From: Acidimicrobiaceae bacterium
Lineage (GTDB): Bacteria; Actinomycetota; Acidimicrobiia; Acidimicrobiales; Ilumatobacteraceae
Assembly: GCA_003569125.1 (NCBI GenBank)
Contig: BGOG01000003.1
Span: 1-49,314, forward strand
Length of the DNA stretch: 49,314 bases
Direction of reading: 5' to 3'
The position numbers and the translations under genes are program-made. The notes below the pieces were generated by a model. It did not search any database, had not been told where the DNA came from, and worked only from the letters and a program-made list of their open reading frames with translations. Below, piece after piece: positions 49,314 through 49,314 of this stretch (the stretch's first letter is position 1; every line of letters starts with the position of its first letter).

Positions 49314-49314
49314 G

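Overview
The window looks like a chromosomal segment of an actinobacterium, most likely of class Acidimicrobiia (an Ilumatobacter-like freshwater lineage of moderate GC). The evidence is a set of family and gene-order resemblances, not a phylogeny: a rplO-secY-adk-infA-rpmJ-rpsM-rpsK-rpsD-rpoA-rplQ-truA-rplM-rpsI-glmM-glmS run, a b558-type succinate dehydrogenase, a K+-independent type H+-pyrophosphatase, an SCP2 protein, a stand-alone cobalamin-binding mutase subunit and a Cys-free S4. Almost everything is housekeeping. I see no tRNA, rRNA, CRISPR array, insertion sequence or prophage.

Layout. 1-6.2 kb: the tail of an unknown gene, then on the minus strand sdhC-sdhA-sdhB, a DedA membrane protein, an AnsA-type asparaginase and an HSL-family esterase. 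6.4-9.2 kb: plus-strand H+-PPase and an SCP2 protein. 9.2-14.7 kb (minus): malate dehydrogenase, an OafA-like acyltransferase with an SGNH tail, sucD-sucC and a B12-binding mutase subunit. With sdhCAB these give three consecutive TCA-cycle steps (succinyl-CoA to succinate to fumarate), plus malate to oxaloacetate. 14.7-20.1 kb: a membrane-anchored possible degenerate Rieske protein, a UvrD/PcrA helicase, YaaA, a dienelactone-hydrolase family protein and an NlpC/P60 cell-wall hydrolase. 20.2-22.6 kb: a DUF1566-like fragment next to guaA, whose 3' end is duplicated as a 20-bp direct repeat, like an attachment-site scar. 22.6-27.6 kb (plus): a small secreted protein, an EamA transporter, an FMN riboswitch with ribD-ribBA-ribH, and a secreted phospholipase A2. 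27.6-30.9 kb (minus): groES-groEL under a CIRCE operator, followed by a small membrane protein, a 56-residue ORF and a NudL-type Nudix hydrolase. 30.9-42 kb (minus): maf, dus, the t6A set tsaE-tsaB-rimI-tsaD, alr, acpS, an enlarged glmS and glmM. 42-49.3 kb (minus): the ribosomal/RNA polymerase cluster listed above.

Twelve otherwise convincing genes are split in the given sequence. I located 21 single-base length changes. Almost all can be placed in short homopolymers, and correcting them restores a family-typical reading frame whose length is a multiple of three. I therefore treat these genes as intact with sequencing or assembly errors, and give full-span coordinates. The indels lie in the first 27 kb and in glmS; 40.5-49.3 kb is clean.

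The observations most worth a second look are the enlarged GlmS (about 1135 residues), the att-like repeat at the guaA 3' end with its truncated DUF1566 neighbour, the possible degenerate Rieske protein, the secreted phospholipase A2, and a structured leader before infA where map would usually sit.
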